Shown here one piece after another: positions 9,862 to 17,946 of a stretch of 64,000 nt of DNA. This stretch comes from Geodermatophilus normandii. Lineage in GTDB: Bacteria; Actinomycetota; Actinomycetes; Mycobacteriales; Geodermatophilaceae. Location of the stretch: NCBI RefSeq assembly GCF_003182485.1, contig NZ_QGTX01000001.1, forward strand, positions 2,190,001 to 2,254,000, written 5' to 3'. Each line of letters begins with the position of its first letter. The first letter of the stretch is position 1. The translations under genes were made by a program, and so were the position numbers. The notes under the pieces are model-generated. The model ran no database searches. It was not told where the DNA came from and was given only the letters and a program-made list of their open reading frames with translations.

Positions 9862-10632
9862 TCAGGGCGCCCCGGCCGGGACGCCGTCGAGCGCGGCCGT
9901 GATCGCCGCCTCGACGTGCAGCCTGGTGGTCGGGAAGACCGGGACGGGGCTGTCCGCGGCCCCGATCAGCAGCTCGATCTCGGTGCAGCCGAGGACCACG
10001 CCCTGCGCGCCGGCGTCCACGAGCCGCGCGATGACCTGCCGGTACGCCTCGCGGGACTCCTCGCGCACGACGCCGCGGCACAGCTCGTCGTAGATGACGC
10101 GGTGCACCTCGGCCCGGTCCGCCGCGCCGGGGACCAGCACGCGCAGGCCGTGCCCGGCCAGCCGGTCGCGGTAGAAGTCCTGCTCCATCGTGAACGCGGT
10201 GCCCAGCAGCCCCACCGTGGACAGTCCCGCGGCCCGTACCGCGGCGGCGGTCGCGTCGGCCAGGTGCAGCAGCGGGACGTCCACGGCGGCCTGCACCTGG
10301 TCGGCCACGCGGTGCATGGTGTTGGTGCAGAGCACCAGGAGCTCGGCGCCCGCCGCCTCCAGCCGGGCCGCCTCCCCGGCCAGGAGCTGCCCGGCCCGGT
10401 CCCACTCGCCGGCCACCTGCAGGTGCTCGATCTCGGCGAAGTCCACGGAGGCGAGCAGCAGGCGTGCCGAGTGCAGCCCGCCGAGGCGCTCGCGGACCAG
10501 CTCGTTGGCCAGCCGGTAGTACTCGGCGGTGGACTCCCAGCTCATCCCGCCGAGCATGCCGACCACCCGCTGGCGGACTGCCGGGGTCGTGGTGTCCGGG
10601 CGGGTGCCCGCGGTCAGGGGCGGGTGCGGCAC
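9862..10632 (-). CDS. Aspartate/glutamate racemase family protein
   Basis: This 256-residue cofactor-independent racemase has the two cysteine motifs expected of the Asp/Glu/hydantoin racemase superfamily: LLVLCTNTMHRVA and GVVLGCTEIELLI. It starts with the aspartate-racemase-like block VVGMLGGMSWESTAEYY. The GTG start at 10632 has a GGAGG site upstream. The substrate cannot be fixed from sequence; the YgeA-like aspartate or broad amino-acid racemase group is likeliest. It is convergent with the tRNA and shares its terminator. Confidence 0.88.
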   Translation of the reverse strand: MPHPPLTAGTRPDTTTPAVRQRVVGMLGGMSWESTAEYYRLANELVRERLGGLHSARLLLASVDFAEIEHLQVAGEWDRAGQLLAGEAARLEAAGAELLVLCTNTMHRVADQVQAAVDVPLLHLADATAAAVRAAGLSTVGLLGTAFTMEQDFYRDRLAGHGLRVLVPGAADRAEVHRVIYDELCRGVVREESREAYRQVIARLVDAGAQGVVLGCTEIELLIGAADSPVPVFPTTRLHVEAAITAALDGVPAGAP

Positions 10633-10717
10633 GGGGACGTCCTCCAGGGGAGCGGGGAGCCGGCTCGGCGCCGGCGATCATCGGGCCCCGCGGGCCGGAG
10701 GTCGAGGGGTCCGGCGC

Positions 10718-11284
10718 TCAGGTGTTGCGGGAGCGGCCGGTCAGGGCGTCGCGCAGCCGGTCGACCATCCCGACGCCCGGGCCCAGCGTCTTGTGGAACA
10801 GCGCGCTGTGCGGGGAGGACGGGTGCGGCCGGGTCGGGGCGGCCTTCTTCGCCGTCTCCACCTTGTGCCCGATCTCCACCAGCTGCTCGCGCGGCAGCCG
10901 GGCCCGCAGCTGGGGGAACTGCTCGGTCTCCTCGTCGGAGACGTGGTGGCGCAGCACCCCCTCCAGACGGCCGAGGACCTCGAGGAAGCGGGGGTCGGCC
11001 GAGTCGACGCTCTCCAGCTCCTTCATCACCTCGACGAGCTGCTGGTGCTCCTCGATGTCGTCCTGGACGGCGGCCTCGCCGTCGGGCAGGTGCTCGCGCA
11101 TGGCCGGGTAGACGAACATCTCCTCGGCCACGGAGTGCCGCATCAGCTCCGCGATCACGGTGTCGGCCATGTCGCGTCGCTGGGCGGCGTCGGCGGTCGG
11201 GATCCGGCCGACCAGGTCGAGGACCTCGTGGTGGTCGGTGGTCAGGACGTCGACGACGTCGCGGTCGTCGGTGCTCGCGGTCAT
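10718..11284 (-). CDS. Hemerythrin HHE domain protein
   Basis: This 188-residue protein has an N-terminal hemerythrin-like four-helix domain with the expected metal-ligand pattern: TTDHHEVLDLV, HSVAEEMFVYPAM, HQQLVEVMKELE and LRHHVSDEETEQFPQL. Such proteins bind a di-iron centre and are linked to oxygen, nitric oxide or redox sensing. The C-terminal 50 residues are basic and low in complexity. It lies between the racemase gene and the second tRNA in an intergenic-rich area, so no operon partner is evident. Confidence 0.85.
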   Translation of the reverse strand: MTASTDDRDVVDVLTTDHHEVLDLVGRIPTADAAQRRDMADTVIAELMRHSVAEEMFVYPAMREHLPDGEAAVQDDIEEHQQLVEVMKELESVDSADPRFLEVLGRLEGVLRHHVSDEETEQFPQLRARLPREQLVEIGHKVETAKKAAPTRPHPSSPHSALFHKTLGPGVGMVDRLRDALTGRSRNT

Positions 11285-11390
11285 CGGTCGCTCCCCGGGG
11301 TGCGGGTGTCGCCGGGCGCTGCTGCCCGGCGCGGCTGTCCTACCCGCGTGCCCACCCGCCCACCCCCGCGGCCGTCGCCGGGAGGGCGTG

Positions 11391-11396
11391 TAGAGT
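11391..11396 (+). promoter_or_regulatory. -10 box of initiator tRNA copy 2
   Basis: TAGAGT sits 18 bases before the tRNA 5' end, the same spacing as copy 1. Confidence 0.5.
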
Positions 11397-11408
11397 GCTC
11401 GTCACCGA

Positions 11409-11482
11409 CGCGGGGTGGAGCAGCTCGGTAGCTCGCTGGGCTCATAACCCAGAGGTCACAGGTTCGAATCCTGTCCCCGCTA
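11409..11482 (+). tRNA. Initiator tRNA-fMet (CAU), copy 2
   Basis: Nearly identical to the copy at 9.74 kb, with the same C1-U72 mismatch, CAT anticodon and GGG/CCC anticodon stem. The only change inside the mature RNA is a compensatory pair in the T stem (ACAGG/CCTGT instead of GCAGG/CCTGC). Unlike copy 1, no CCA is encoded after A73, where CTG follows, so the CCA must be added enzymatically. Confidence 0.96.
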
Positions 11483-11487
11483 CTGGT

Positions 11488-11523
11488 ACGAGGGCCCCGG
11501 AGCAGACGCTCCGGGGCCCTCGT
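11488..11523 (+). terminator. Terminator after tRNA-fMet copy 2
   Basis: A perfect 16-bp hairpin: ACGAGGGCCCCGGAGC (11488-11503) and its complement (11508-11523) around the loop AGAC. It starts five bases after the tRNA. Confidence 0.85.
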
Positions 11524-11568
11524 CGTGCCGGTGGAACAGTCCGGCGTCCTCCGCCGTTGGCCGACGTC

Positions 11569-11859
11569 ATGGAGCCGACCGTGCAGGACGCCCCCGAGGC
11601 CGAGCGTTACGAGATCCGCGACGGTGACCGCCTGCTGGGGCTGGCCGCCTACGACCGCAGTGGCAGCCGGGTGGTGTTCACCCACACCGAGATCGACCCC
11701 GACGCCGAGGGCTCCGGGCTGGGCGGGAAGCTCGTCCGTGCCGCCCTGGACGACGTCCGGTCGCGCGGTGAGCGGGTGGTGCCGCGCTGCTCGTTCGTGC
11801 GGGGCTGGATCGAGCGCCACCCCGAGTACGGCGACCTGGTCGACCGCGACGACGCCTGA
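11569..11859 (+). CDS. Small GNAT-family N-acetyltransferase (YidJ/YjdJ type)
   Basis: This 96-residue protein is the minimal GNAT fold of the YidJ/YjdJ group. The acetyl-CoA-binding turn is seen as AEGSGLGGKLVRAALDDV, followed by RVVPRCSFVRGWIERHPEY, where a W/Y..H-P segment is typical. The ATG at 11569 was chosen because the conserved block starts soon after it and upstream codons belong to the tRNA terminator. The substrate is unknown. It lies alone between the tRNA and the P450 gene. Confidence 0.82.
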   Translation: MEPTVQDAPEAERYEIRDGDRLLGLAAYDRSGSRVVFTHTEIDPDAEGSGLGGKLVRAALDDVRSRGERVVPRCSFVRGWIERHPEYGDLVDRDDA

Positions 11860-11909
11860 CCCCCTCCGGGACGTGCCCGGGTGTGTTGCTGATCACAGGA
11901 CGTGGTCTC

Positions 11910-11934
11910 TAGGTTGACGGTCACTGCTGACCGT
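11910..11934 (+). promoter_or_regulatory. P450 promoter with palindromic operator candidate
   Basis: TAGGTT (11910-11915) is a good -10 box. It overlaps the edge of a perfect inverted repeat ACGGTCA-CTGC-TGACCGT (11917-11934) located at the expected transcription start. A repressor bound there would block initiation. No regulator gene is adjacent, so the binding protein is unknown. Confidence 0.5.
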
Positions 11935-11952
11935 TGCCCCAGGAGGTCGTCC

Positions 11953-13242
11953 GTGAGCGTCGAGGCCCCGATCCCGCCGGCTGAGGTGGACCTGGCGACG
12001 GTGGACCTGTCCGACCGGGACTGGTGGGTGCGCCCGCCGGCCGAGCGGCACGCCGCGCTGGACCGGCTGCGCGCGGAGCGGCCCTTCGCCTTCTTCGCCG
12101 AGCCCGAGATCCCCGGCATCCCGGCCGGCCCCGGGTACCACGCGGTCACCCGCTACGCCGACCTCGAGGCCATCAGCTCGCAGCCGGCGGTGTTCTGCTC
12201 GGGCAGGGGCGCGGTGTCCATGCAGGACGTCCCGGCCGAGCTGCACGAGTTCTACGGCTCCCTGATCAGCATGGACGACCCGCGGCACGCCAAGATCCGC
12301 CGGATCGTCTCGAAGACCTTCACCCCGCGGATGCTCGAGCGGACGCTGGACTCGGTGCGCACGGTCGTCGACGACGTCCTGGCGCGGGCCCGGGCGACGG
12401 CGGAGGCGAACGACGGCGCCATCGACGTCGTCGCCGACCTCGCCGCGCCCATCCCGCTGCGGGTCATCTGCGACATGATGGGCGTCCCCGAGGCCGACCG
12501 GCCGGGCGTGCTGGCCAACTCCACCATCATCCTGTCCGGCGGCGACCCGGAGCTGATCGAGAACGACGACCCGTTCACCGCGTTCCTCACCGCCGGCATG
12601 GAGATGGCCGCGCTGATGGAGCGGCTGGCCGGCGAGCGGCTGGCCGACCCGCGCGACGACCTGACCACGGCGCTGGTCCGGTCCGAGGTCGACGGCGAGC
12701 GGCTCTCGCACCAGGAGATCGCCTCCTTCTTCATCCTGCTGCTGGTGGCCGGCAACGAGACCACCCGCAACGCCATCTCCCAGGGCCTGCTGACGCTCTC
12801 GGAGTGGCCGCAGGAGCGGGCGCGGTGGGCCGCCGACCCGTCCCTCGACCGCACGGGCGTCGAGGAGGTCGTGCGCTGGGTCAGCCCGGTGACCTGGATG
12901 CGCCGCACCGCCACGCAGGACGGTGAGATCGGCGGCCACCGCTTCACCGCGGGGGAGAAGTTCCTGCTCTTCTACAACGCCGCCAACCGCGACCCCGCGG
13001 TCTTCGCCGACCCGCAGCGCTTCGACGTCGGTCGCGACCCCAACCCGCACGTCGGCTTCGGCTCCCGGGGCCCGCACTTCTGCCTGGGCGCGCACCTGGC
13101 CCGCCGCGAGCTGCAGGTCACCTTCCGGGCCGTGTTCGAGCAGCTGCCCGACCTCGAGGTGACCGGCCCGCCGCGCCGGCTGGCGTCGTCGTTCGTCAAC
13201 GGCCTCAAGCGGCTGCCGGCCCGGCTCGGCGGGACCCGCTGA
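11953..13242 (+). CDS. Cytochrome P450 (CYP124/125/142-like)
   Basis: This 429-residue soluble P450 starts at GTG 11953 behind AGGAGG. The I helix reads LLVAGNETTRNAI, the ExxR helix EEVVRW, and the haem-thiolate loop GFGSRGPHFCLGAHLARRE with the proximal Cys at residue 377. The block SMDDPRHAKIRRIVSKTFTP resembles the CYP124/125/142 group, which hydroxylates sterol side chains and methyl-branched lipids, so a lipid substrate is a reasonable guess but not shown. The stop overlaps the ferredoxin start (TGATG), indicating translational coupling to its likely electron donor. Confidence 0.92.
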   Translation: MSVEAPIPPAEVDLATVDLSDRDWWVRPPAERHAALDRLRAERPFAFFAEPEIPGIPAGPGYHAVTRYADLEAISSQPAVFCSGRGAVSMQDVPAELHEFYGSLISMDDPRHAKIRRIVSKTFTPRMLERTLDSVRTVVDDVLARARATAEANDGAIDVVADLAAPIPLRVICDMMGVPEADRPGVLANSTIILSGGDPELIENDDPFTAFLTAGMEMAALMERLAGERLADPRDDLTTALVRSEVDGERLSHQEIASFFILLLVAGNETTRNAISQGLLTLSEWPQERARWAADPSLDRTGVEEVVRWVSPVTWMRRTATQDGEIGGHRFTAGEKFLLFYNAANRDPAVFADPQRFDVGRDPNPHVGFGSRGPHFCLGAHLARRELQVTFRAVFEQLPDLEVTGPPRRLASSFVNGLKRLPARLGGTR

Positions 13243-13427
13243 TGCGGGTCACCGCCGACCGCGAGCTGTGCGTGGGGTCGGGCGCCTGCGAGATGCTCGC
13301 CCCGGACGTCTTCGAGGTCGACGACGACGGCACCGTGCACGTGCTGCAGGACGAGCCGGACGATCCCGACCCCGTCCGGCAGGCCGCCCAGCAGTGCCCG
13401 ACCCGCGCGCTGTCCGTGGAGGAGTGA
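13242..13427 (+). CDS. 3Fe-4S type ferredoxin
   Basis: This 61-residue ferredoxin has the cysteine pattern CVGSGAC followed 40 residues later by CPTRAL, giving three ligands for a 3Fe-4S cluster typical of actinobacterial P450 redox partners. It overlaps the P450 stop by one base. No ferredoxin reductase is nearby, so one must be supplied from elsewhere. The palindromic intergenic element begins just after the stop codon. Confidence 0.9.
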   Translation: MRVTADRELCVGSGACEMLAPDVFEVDDDGTVHVLQDEPDDPDPVRQAAQQCPTRALSVEE

Positions 13428-13435
13428 CGTGAGGA

Positions 13436-13519
13436 CCCCGTCCTCCCCACCCTCGTGAGCTCAGGGCGGGAGCCCGTCCTCCCCACCCCTCGCGAGCTCG
13501 GGGCGGGAGCCTGGACGGG
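13436..13519 (+). repeat. Palindromic intergenic element, tandem pair (copies A and B)
   Basis: Two adjacent copies share the core CCCCACC..CTCG.GAGCTC..GGCGGGAGCC. Copy B (13473-13519) is complete, with outer arms CCCGTCC and GGACGGG. Copy A (13436-13472) has the left arm CCCCGTCC but no right arm of its own. Related copies lie at 29983-30031 and 43750-43799 on the other strand. Here the sense orientation follows the ferredoxin stop, and the pair separates it from convergent metB. Confidence 0.75.
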
Positions 13520-13525
13520 GCCGGG

Positions 13526-14671
13526 TCAGCGGAGGGCCTGCTCCAGGTCGGCGAGCAGGTCGTCGACGTCCTCGATGCCCACCGAGAGCCGGACCAGGTC
13601 GGCCGGCACCTCCAGCGGCGAGCCCGCGGCGCTGGCGTGGGTCATCCGGTGCGGGTGCTCCACCAGCGACTCGACGCCGCCCAGGGACTCGGCCAGCGTG
13701 AACAGCGTGAAGCGCTCGCACGCCCGCAGCGCCGCCTCTTCGCCGCCGGCCAGCCGGAACGACAGCATCCCGCCGAAGCCGGACATCTGCTTCGCCGCGA
13801 TGTCGTGGCCGGGGTGGTCGGGCAGGCCGGGGTAGAGCACCCGCGAGACCGCCGGGTGCGCGAGGAGGTGCTCGGCGATCCGCGCGGCGTTGGCCTGGTG
13901 GCGGTCCATCCGCACGCCGAGGGTCTTGATGCCGCGCACCACCAGCCAGTCCGACAGCGGCCCGGAGACCGCGCCCATCGCGTTCTGGTGGTAGGCCAGT
14001 TGCTCGGCGAGGTCCCCGTCGCGGACGACGAGCGCCCCGCCGACGACGTCGGAGTGCCCGCCCAGGTACTTCGTCGTGGAGTGCACGACGACGTCGGCGC
14101 CCAGGGTCAGGGGCCGCTGCAGGTAGGGCGAGGCGAAGGTGTTGTCGACGACGAGCAGCGCGCCGGCCTCGTGGGCGATCTCGGCGGTGCGCGCGATGTC
14201 GGCGATGTTGAGCAGCGGGTTGGTCGGCGTCTCGCACCAGACCACCCGCGTCTCGGGCCGGATCGCCCCCCGCAGGGCGTCGGCGTCGTTGAGGTCGGCC
14301 GGCGTGTGCTCCACCCCCCAGCGCGAGGCCACCCGCGAGAGGAGCCGGAACGTGCCGCCGTAGGCGTCCCCGCCGAGGACGACGTGGCTGCCGGGCCGGC
14401 AGACGGTGCGCAGCAGCGTGTCCTCGGCGGCCAGCCCGGAGGCGAACGCCAGGCCCGCGGTGCCCTCCTCGAGCGAGGCGAGCAGGTCCTGCAGGGCGGT
14501 GCGGGTCGGGTTGCCGCTGCGGGCGTACTCGTAGCCGTCGCGCAGCCCGCCGACGCCGTCCTGCTTGAACGTCGTCGCCAGGTGGAGCGGGACGACGACG
14601 TCGCCGGTGGCCGGGTCGGGGTCCTGCCCGGCGTGGATCGCCCGGGTGTCGAAACCGGAGGAGTCGCTCAC
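13526..14671 (-). CDS. metB: Cystathionine gamma-synthase (or gamma-lyase)
   Basis: This 381-residue enzyme of the Cys/Met-metabolism PLP family carries the PLP-lysine block HSTTKYLGGHSDVVGG, the substrate-binding block YEYARSGNPTRTALQ and the C-terminal LSVGIEDVDDLLADL. Its start overlaps the cbs stop by four bases, so the two are co-translated. Next to cbs, the enzyme may work as gamma-lyase in reverse transsulfuration, gamma-synthase in methionine synthesis, or both; sequence alone does not separate these. The same cbs-metB neighbourhood exists in mycobacteria. Confidence 0.9.
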   Translation of the reverse strand: MSDSSGFDTRAIHAGQDPDPATGDVVVPLHLATTFKQDGVGGLRDGYEYARSGNPTRTALQDLLASLEEGTAGLAFASGLAAEDTLLRTVCRPGSHVVLGGDAYGGTFRLLSRVASRWGVEHTPADLNDADALRGAIRPETRVVWCETPTNPLLNIADIARTAEIAHEAGALLVVDNTFASPYLQRPLTLGADVVVHSTTKYLGGHSDVVGGALVVRDGDLAEQLAYHQNAMGAVSGPLSDWLVVRGIKTLGVRMDRHQANAARIAEHLLAHPAVSRVLYPGLPDHPGHDIAAKQMSGFGGMLSFRLAGGEEAALRACERFTLFTLAESLGGVESLVEHPHRMTHASAAGSPLEVPADLVRLSVGIEDVDDLLADLEQALR

Positions 14672-16050
14672 TTCGCCACCCCCGCGAGGTGGCCGAGGAC
14701 GTCCTGGCGGGTGACGACGCCGGCGGGCTTGCCGTCGACGTGCACCACGAGGGCGTCGGCCTCGCCGAACTCGGCGACCGCGGCGCTGACCGGCTCACCC
14801 GAGCCGATGATCGGCAGCGGCCCGGACATGTGCTTCTCCACCCGGTCGGACAGCGACGCCCGTCCGGCGAACAGGGCGTCGAGCAGGACCTTCTCGTCGA
14901 CCGACCCGACCACCTCGCCCGCGGTCACCGGCGGCTCGGCGCGGACGACGGGCAGCTGGCTCACCCCGTACTCGCGGAGGATGTCGATGGCGTCGCGGAC
15001 GGTCTCGTTCGGGTGCGTGTGCACGAGGACCGGCGTGGCGCCGTCCTTGGCCTGCAGGAGCTCGCCCACGGTCTCGCCGGTGGTGACGTCGAGGAAGCCG
15101 TAGTCGGCCATCCACTGGTCGTTGAAGATCTTGTTCAGGTAGCCGCGGCCGCCGTCGGGCAGCAGCACCACCACGACGTCGTCCGGGCCGAGCTGCTCGG
15201 CCGTGCGCAGCGCGCCGACGACGGCCATGCCGCACGAGCCGCCGACCAGCAGCCCCTCCTCCCGGGCCAGCCGCCGGGTCATCGTGAAGGAGTCGGCGTC
15301 GGAGACCGGGACGATGTCGTCGGCGACCGAGCGGTCGTAGGCGTCGGGCCAGAAGTCCTCGCCGACGCCCTCGACCAGGTAGGGCCGGCCGGTGCCGCCG
15401 GAGTAGACCGAGCCCTCGGGGTCGACGCCGACCACGCGGACGCGGCCGTCGGAGGCCTCCTTGAGGTAGCGGCCGGTGCCGCTGATCGTGCCGCCGGTGC
15501 CGACGCCGGTGACGAAGCAGGTCACCCGGCCCTCGGTCTGCGCCCAGATCTCGGGGCCGGTGGTCTCGTAGTGCGAGCGCGGGTTGGCCGGGTTGGCGTA
15601 CTGGTCGGGCTTCCAGCCGCCCGGCGTCTCGCGGGCCAGCCGGTCGGAGACCGAGTAGTAGGAGCGCGGGTCGGACGGGTCGACGGCGGTGGGGCAGACG
15701 ACGACCTCGGCGCCGTAGGCCCGGAGCACGTTGATCTTCTCCTGGCCGACCTTGTCGGGGCAGACGAAGACGCACGAGTAGCCGCGCTGCTGGGCGACCA
15801 GCGCCAGGCCGATGCCGGTGTTGCCGCTGGTGGGCTCCACGATCGTGCCGCCGGGCCGCAGCGCGCCGCTGGCCTCCGCGGCGTCGACCATGCGGACGGC
15901 GACGCGGTCCTTCACCGAGCCGCCGGGGTTGAGGTACTCGACCTTGGCCAGCACCAGGGGCGCGTCCGGTCCCAGGTCGCGGGTCACCCGCGACAGCCGG
16001 ACCAGCGGGGTGCCGCCGATCAGGTCGACGACGGACTCGGCGTACTGCAC
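14668..16050 (-). CDS. cbs: Cystathionine beta-synthase
   Basis: This 460-residue enzyme condenses homocysteine with serine to cystathionine. The N-terminal fold-type II PLP domain has the lysine in NPGGSVKDRVAVRM and the phosphate loop GTGGTISGTGRYLK. The C-terminal 120 residues form a pair of CBS domains (TVRDAIDILREYGVSQLPVV and VVTRQDVLGHL). The GTG start at 16050 has GAGGAGG upstream, and translation from there begins exactly with the family N-terminus QYAESVVDLIGGTPLVRLS. It is the first gene of a cbs-metB operon. Confidence 0.93.
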   Translation of the reverse strand: MQYAESVVDLIGGTPLVRLSRVTRDLGPDAPLVLAKVEYLNPGGSVKDRVAVRMVDAAEASGALRPGGTIVEPTSGNTGIGLALVAQQRGYSCVFVCPDKVGQEKINVLRAYGAEVVVCPTAVDPSDPRSYYSVSDRLARETPGGWKPDQYANPANPRSHYETTGPEIWAQTEGRVTCFVTGVGTGGTISGTGRYLKEASDGRVRVVGVDPEGSVYSGGTGRPYLVEGVGEDFWPDAYDRSVADDIVPVSDADSFTMTRRLAREEGLLVGGSCGMAVVGALRTAEQLGPDDVVVVLLPDGGRGYLNKIFNDQWMADYGFLDVTTGETVGELLQAKDGATPVLVHTHPNETVRDAIDILREYGVSQLPVVRAEPPVTAGEVVGSVDEKVLLDALFAGRASLSDRVEKHMSGPLPIIGSGEPVSAAVAEFGEADALVVHVDGKPAGVVTRQDVLGHLAGVAK

Positions 16051-16148
16051 GCGGACCTCCTCGCCGGCGCTCCGGGGTGGGCGCCGTGTTCGCTCATCCC
16101 ACCACCACCGGTGAGTTCCGGTCGCCCGCCGTCCTGACGGCCCTGCCG

Positions 16149-16837
16149 TCAGCTGACGGCAGGGCCGCCCTGGGCGCCGGCGGGGGTGTCCGGGAGTGCG
16201 TCCGTGGTCCGGGTGCCCGTCGTCGGGGTGCCCGTCGTCGGGGTGCCCGTCGTCGGGGTGCCCGTCGTCGGGGTGCCCGTCGTCAGGGCGTCCGTCGTCG
16301 GGGTGCCCGTCGTCAGGGCGTCCGTCGCGCGGACGTCCGAGCCGGTGGCCACCGACGCCGGAACGACCGGCTTGCGGGGCTCGCCGGCCAGCGCCGGGCG
16401 CACGTCGACCAGCTGCGCCACCAGCCCGGTGGCTCCCGGGCGCGCGTCGCTGGACGGGACCGGGTTCCGCCGCCGGCCCCGCGAGCGCAGCGCGGTGAGC
16501 AGGTCGAGCGCGGCCAGCGCGGAGGCGCCGACGAGCACGTTGCGCAGCTGGCGCTCCCGGGCGCCGCGGCGGTTGGACAGCGCGACCCCCATGGCGGTGA
16601 GGTCGACGGCGTCTCCGAGGACCCGGGTCCAGGCCCACCCGGCCGGCCGGCGAGCAGCCCGGCGGCGTGCGCCAGCTCCCGTGCGCCGACGGCGGTGATG
16701 ACGGGCACGGCGACCGGGGAGTCGTCGACCCCGGCGAACCGGGCGACGCCGGTGGGGGACACCAGCATCGAGGTGCCGAGGCCCAGACTGGCCAGGCCGA
16801 GCAGTCGGGCGGTGCCGCGGGCGGGGCGCGAGCTCAT
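16149..16837 (-). CDS. Conserved hypothetical membrane protein, frameshifted
   Basis: The first half, from ATG 16837, reads as a small membrane protein ([37 protein letters not shown]). The second half continues in another frame as [20 protein letters not shown] and [18 protein letters not shown]. The break lies in the GGCCGGCCGG tract near 16637-16655 and is cured by one added base (or one GGCC unit), giving about 229 residues. The C-terminus is a Thr/Pro/Gly minisatellite (TTGTP units). The family is unknown to me. Three to four membrane helices are visible. Confidence 0.5.
16211..16330 (+). repeat. 15-bp minisatellite, about eight units
   Basis: Units of GGGTGCCCGTCGTCG, with two variant units containing AGGGCGTCCGTCGTCG, are tandemly repeated. 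The array is a multiple of three, so on the minus strand it encodes a five-residue [10 protein letters not shown] repeat at the C-terminus of the membrane protein and can change in length without shifting frame. Confidence 0.85.
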
Positions 16838-16935
16838 GGGTCCTCCCGGAGGGTCGCTGCCGGGGCGGCTACCCGTGCCGGCGGGGCGGAAACGGCCGGT
16901 GGCGTGTCCGCTCCCGCCGGGACGAGGATGCGGGC

Positions 16936-17946
16936 ATGACCTCTCCCGCCGCTCCCCGCACGCTCGGCCGGGACGGCCTGACCGTCTCCGCGCTCGGCCT
17001 GGGCTGCATGGGCATGAGCCAGATGTACGGCGCCGCCGACCGCGACGAGTCGATCGCCACCGTCCACCGGGCGCTCGACCTCGGCGTGACCTTCCTCGAC
17101 ACCTCCGACGTCTACGGCGACGGGCACAACGAGGAGCTGGTCGGCGAGGCGATCCGCGGCCGGCGCGAGGAGGTGCAGCTCGCGACGAAGTTCTCCCTGC
17201 GCCGCAACGACCGCGGGGGCATGGACATCGACGGCCGGCCCGAGAACGTGCGCGCCTGCGCCGAGGCCAGCCTGCGCCGGCTCGGGGTCGACGTCATCGA
17301 CCTGTACTACCAGCACCGGGTGGACCCGCAGGTGCCGATCGAGGACACCGTCGGCGCGATGGCCGAGCTCGTGCAGCAGGGCACGGTCCGCCACCTCGGG
17401 CTGTCGGAGGCCTCGGCCGCCTCGATCCGGCGTGCGGTGACCGTGCACCCGATCGCGGCGCTGCAGAGCGAGTGGTCGCTGTGGACGCGGGACCTGGAGC
17501 GGGAGGTGCTGGCCGCCGCCCGCGAGGCCGGGATCGGCATCGTCCCGTTCAGCCCGCTCGGTCGCGGCTTCCTCACCGGCGCCATCACCAGCCCGGACGA
17601 CTTCGCCGAGGACGACTGGCGGCGTACCCACCCGCGCTTCACCGGCGAGGCGTTCGCGGCCAACCTGCGCCTGGTCGACGCCGTCCGGGACCTGGCGACG
17701 GAGAAGGGCTGCACGCCCGGCCAGCTGGCGCTGGCCTGGGTGCTCGCGCAGGGCGACGACGTCGTCCCCATCCCGGGCACCAAGCGGCGGCCCTACCTGG
17801 AGGAGAACGCCGGGGCGCTCGCCGTCGAGCTGTCGGCCGCGGACCTGGCCCGCCTCGGTGAGATCGCCCCGCCCGGGGTCGCCGTCGGCGGCCGGTACGC
17901 CGACGCCGCCTACGCCTACGGCGACAGCCCCGAGCGCGCCGCGTGA
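16936..17946 (+). CDS. Aldo/keto reductase
   Basis: This 336-residue NADPH-dependent oxidoreductase of the AKR superfamily shows the catalytic tetrad blocks: FLDTSDVYG (Asp and Tyr), LATKFSLRR (Lys) and LYYQHRVDP (His). It also has the C-terminal cofactor block [20 protein letters not shown]. It resembles the AKR13-like/YajO type acting on aldehydes or sugars. It is the first gene of a compact four-gene operon, overlapping the next start by four bases, and the downstream sugar-kinase gene suggests a role in pentose or sugar-alcohol use. Confidence 0.9.
   Translation: MTSPAAPRTLGRDGLTVSALGLGCMGMSQMYGAADRDESIATVHRALDLGVTFLDTSDVYGDGHNEELVGEAIRGRREEVQLATKFSLRRNDRGGMDIDGRPENVRACAEASLRRLGVDVIDLYYQHRVDPQVPIEDTVGAMAELVQQGTVRHLGLSEASAASIRRAVTVHPIAALQSEWSLWTRDLEREVLAAAREAGIGIVPFSPLGRGFLTGAITSPDDFAEDDWRRTHPRFTGEAFAANLRLVDAVRDLATEKGCTPGQLALAWVLAQGDDVVPIPGTKRRPYLEENAGALAVELSAADLARLGEIAPPGVAVGGRYADAAYAYGDSPERAA

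Noticed and set aside
16211-16330. Possible CRISPR or regulatory iteron array
   Set aside because: Units are contiguous 15-mers within a coding frame; it is a minisatellite.
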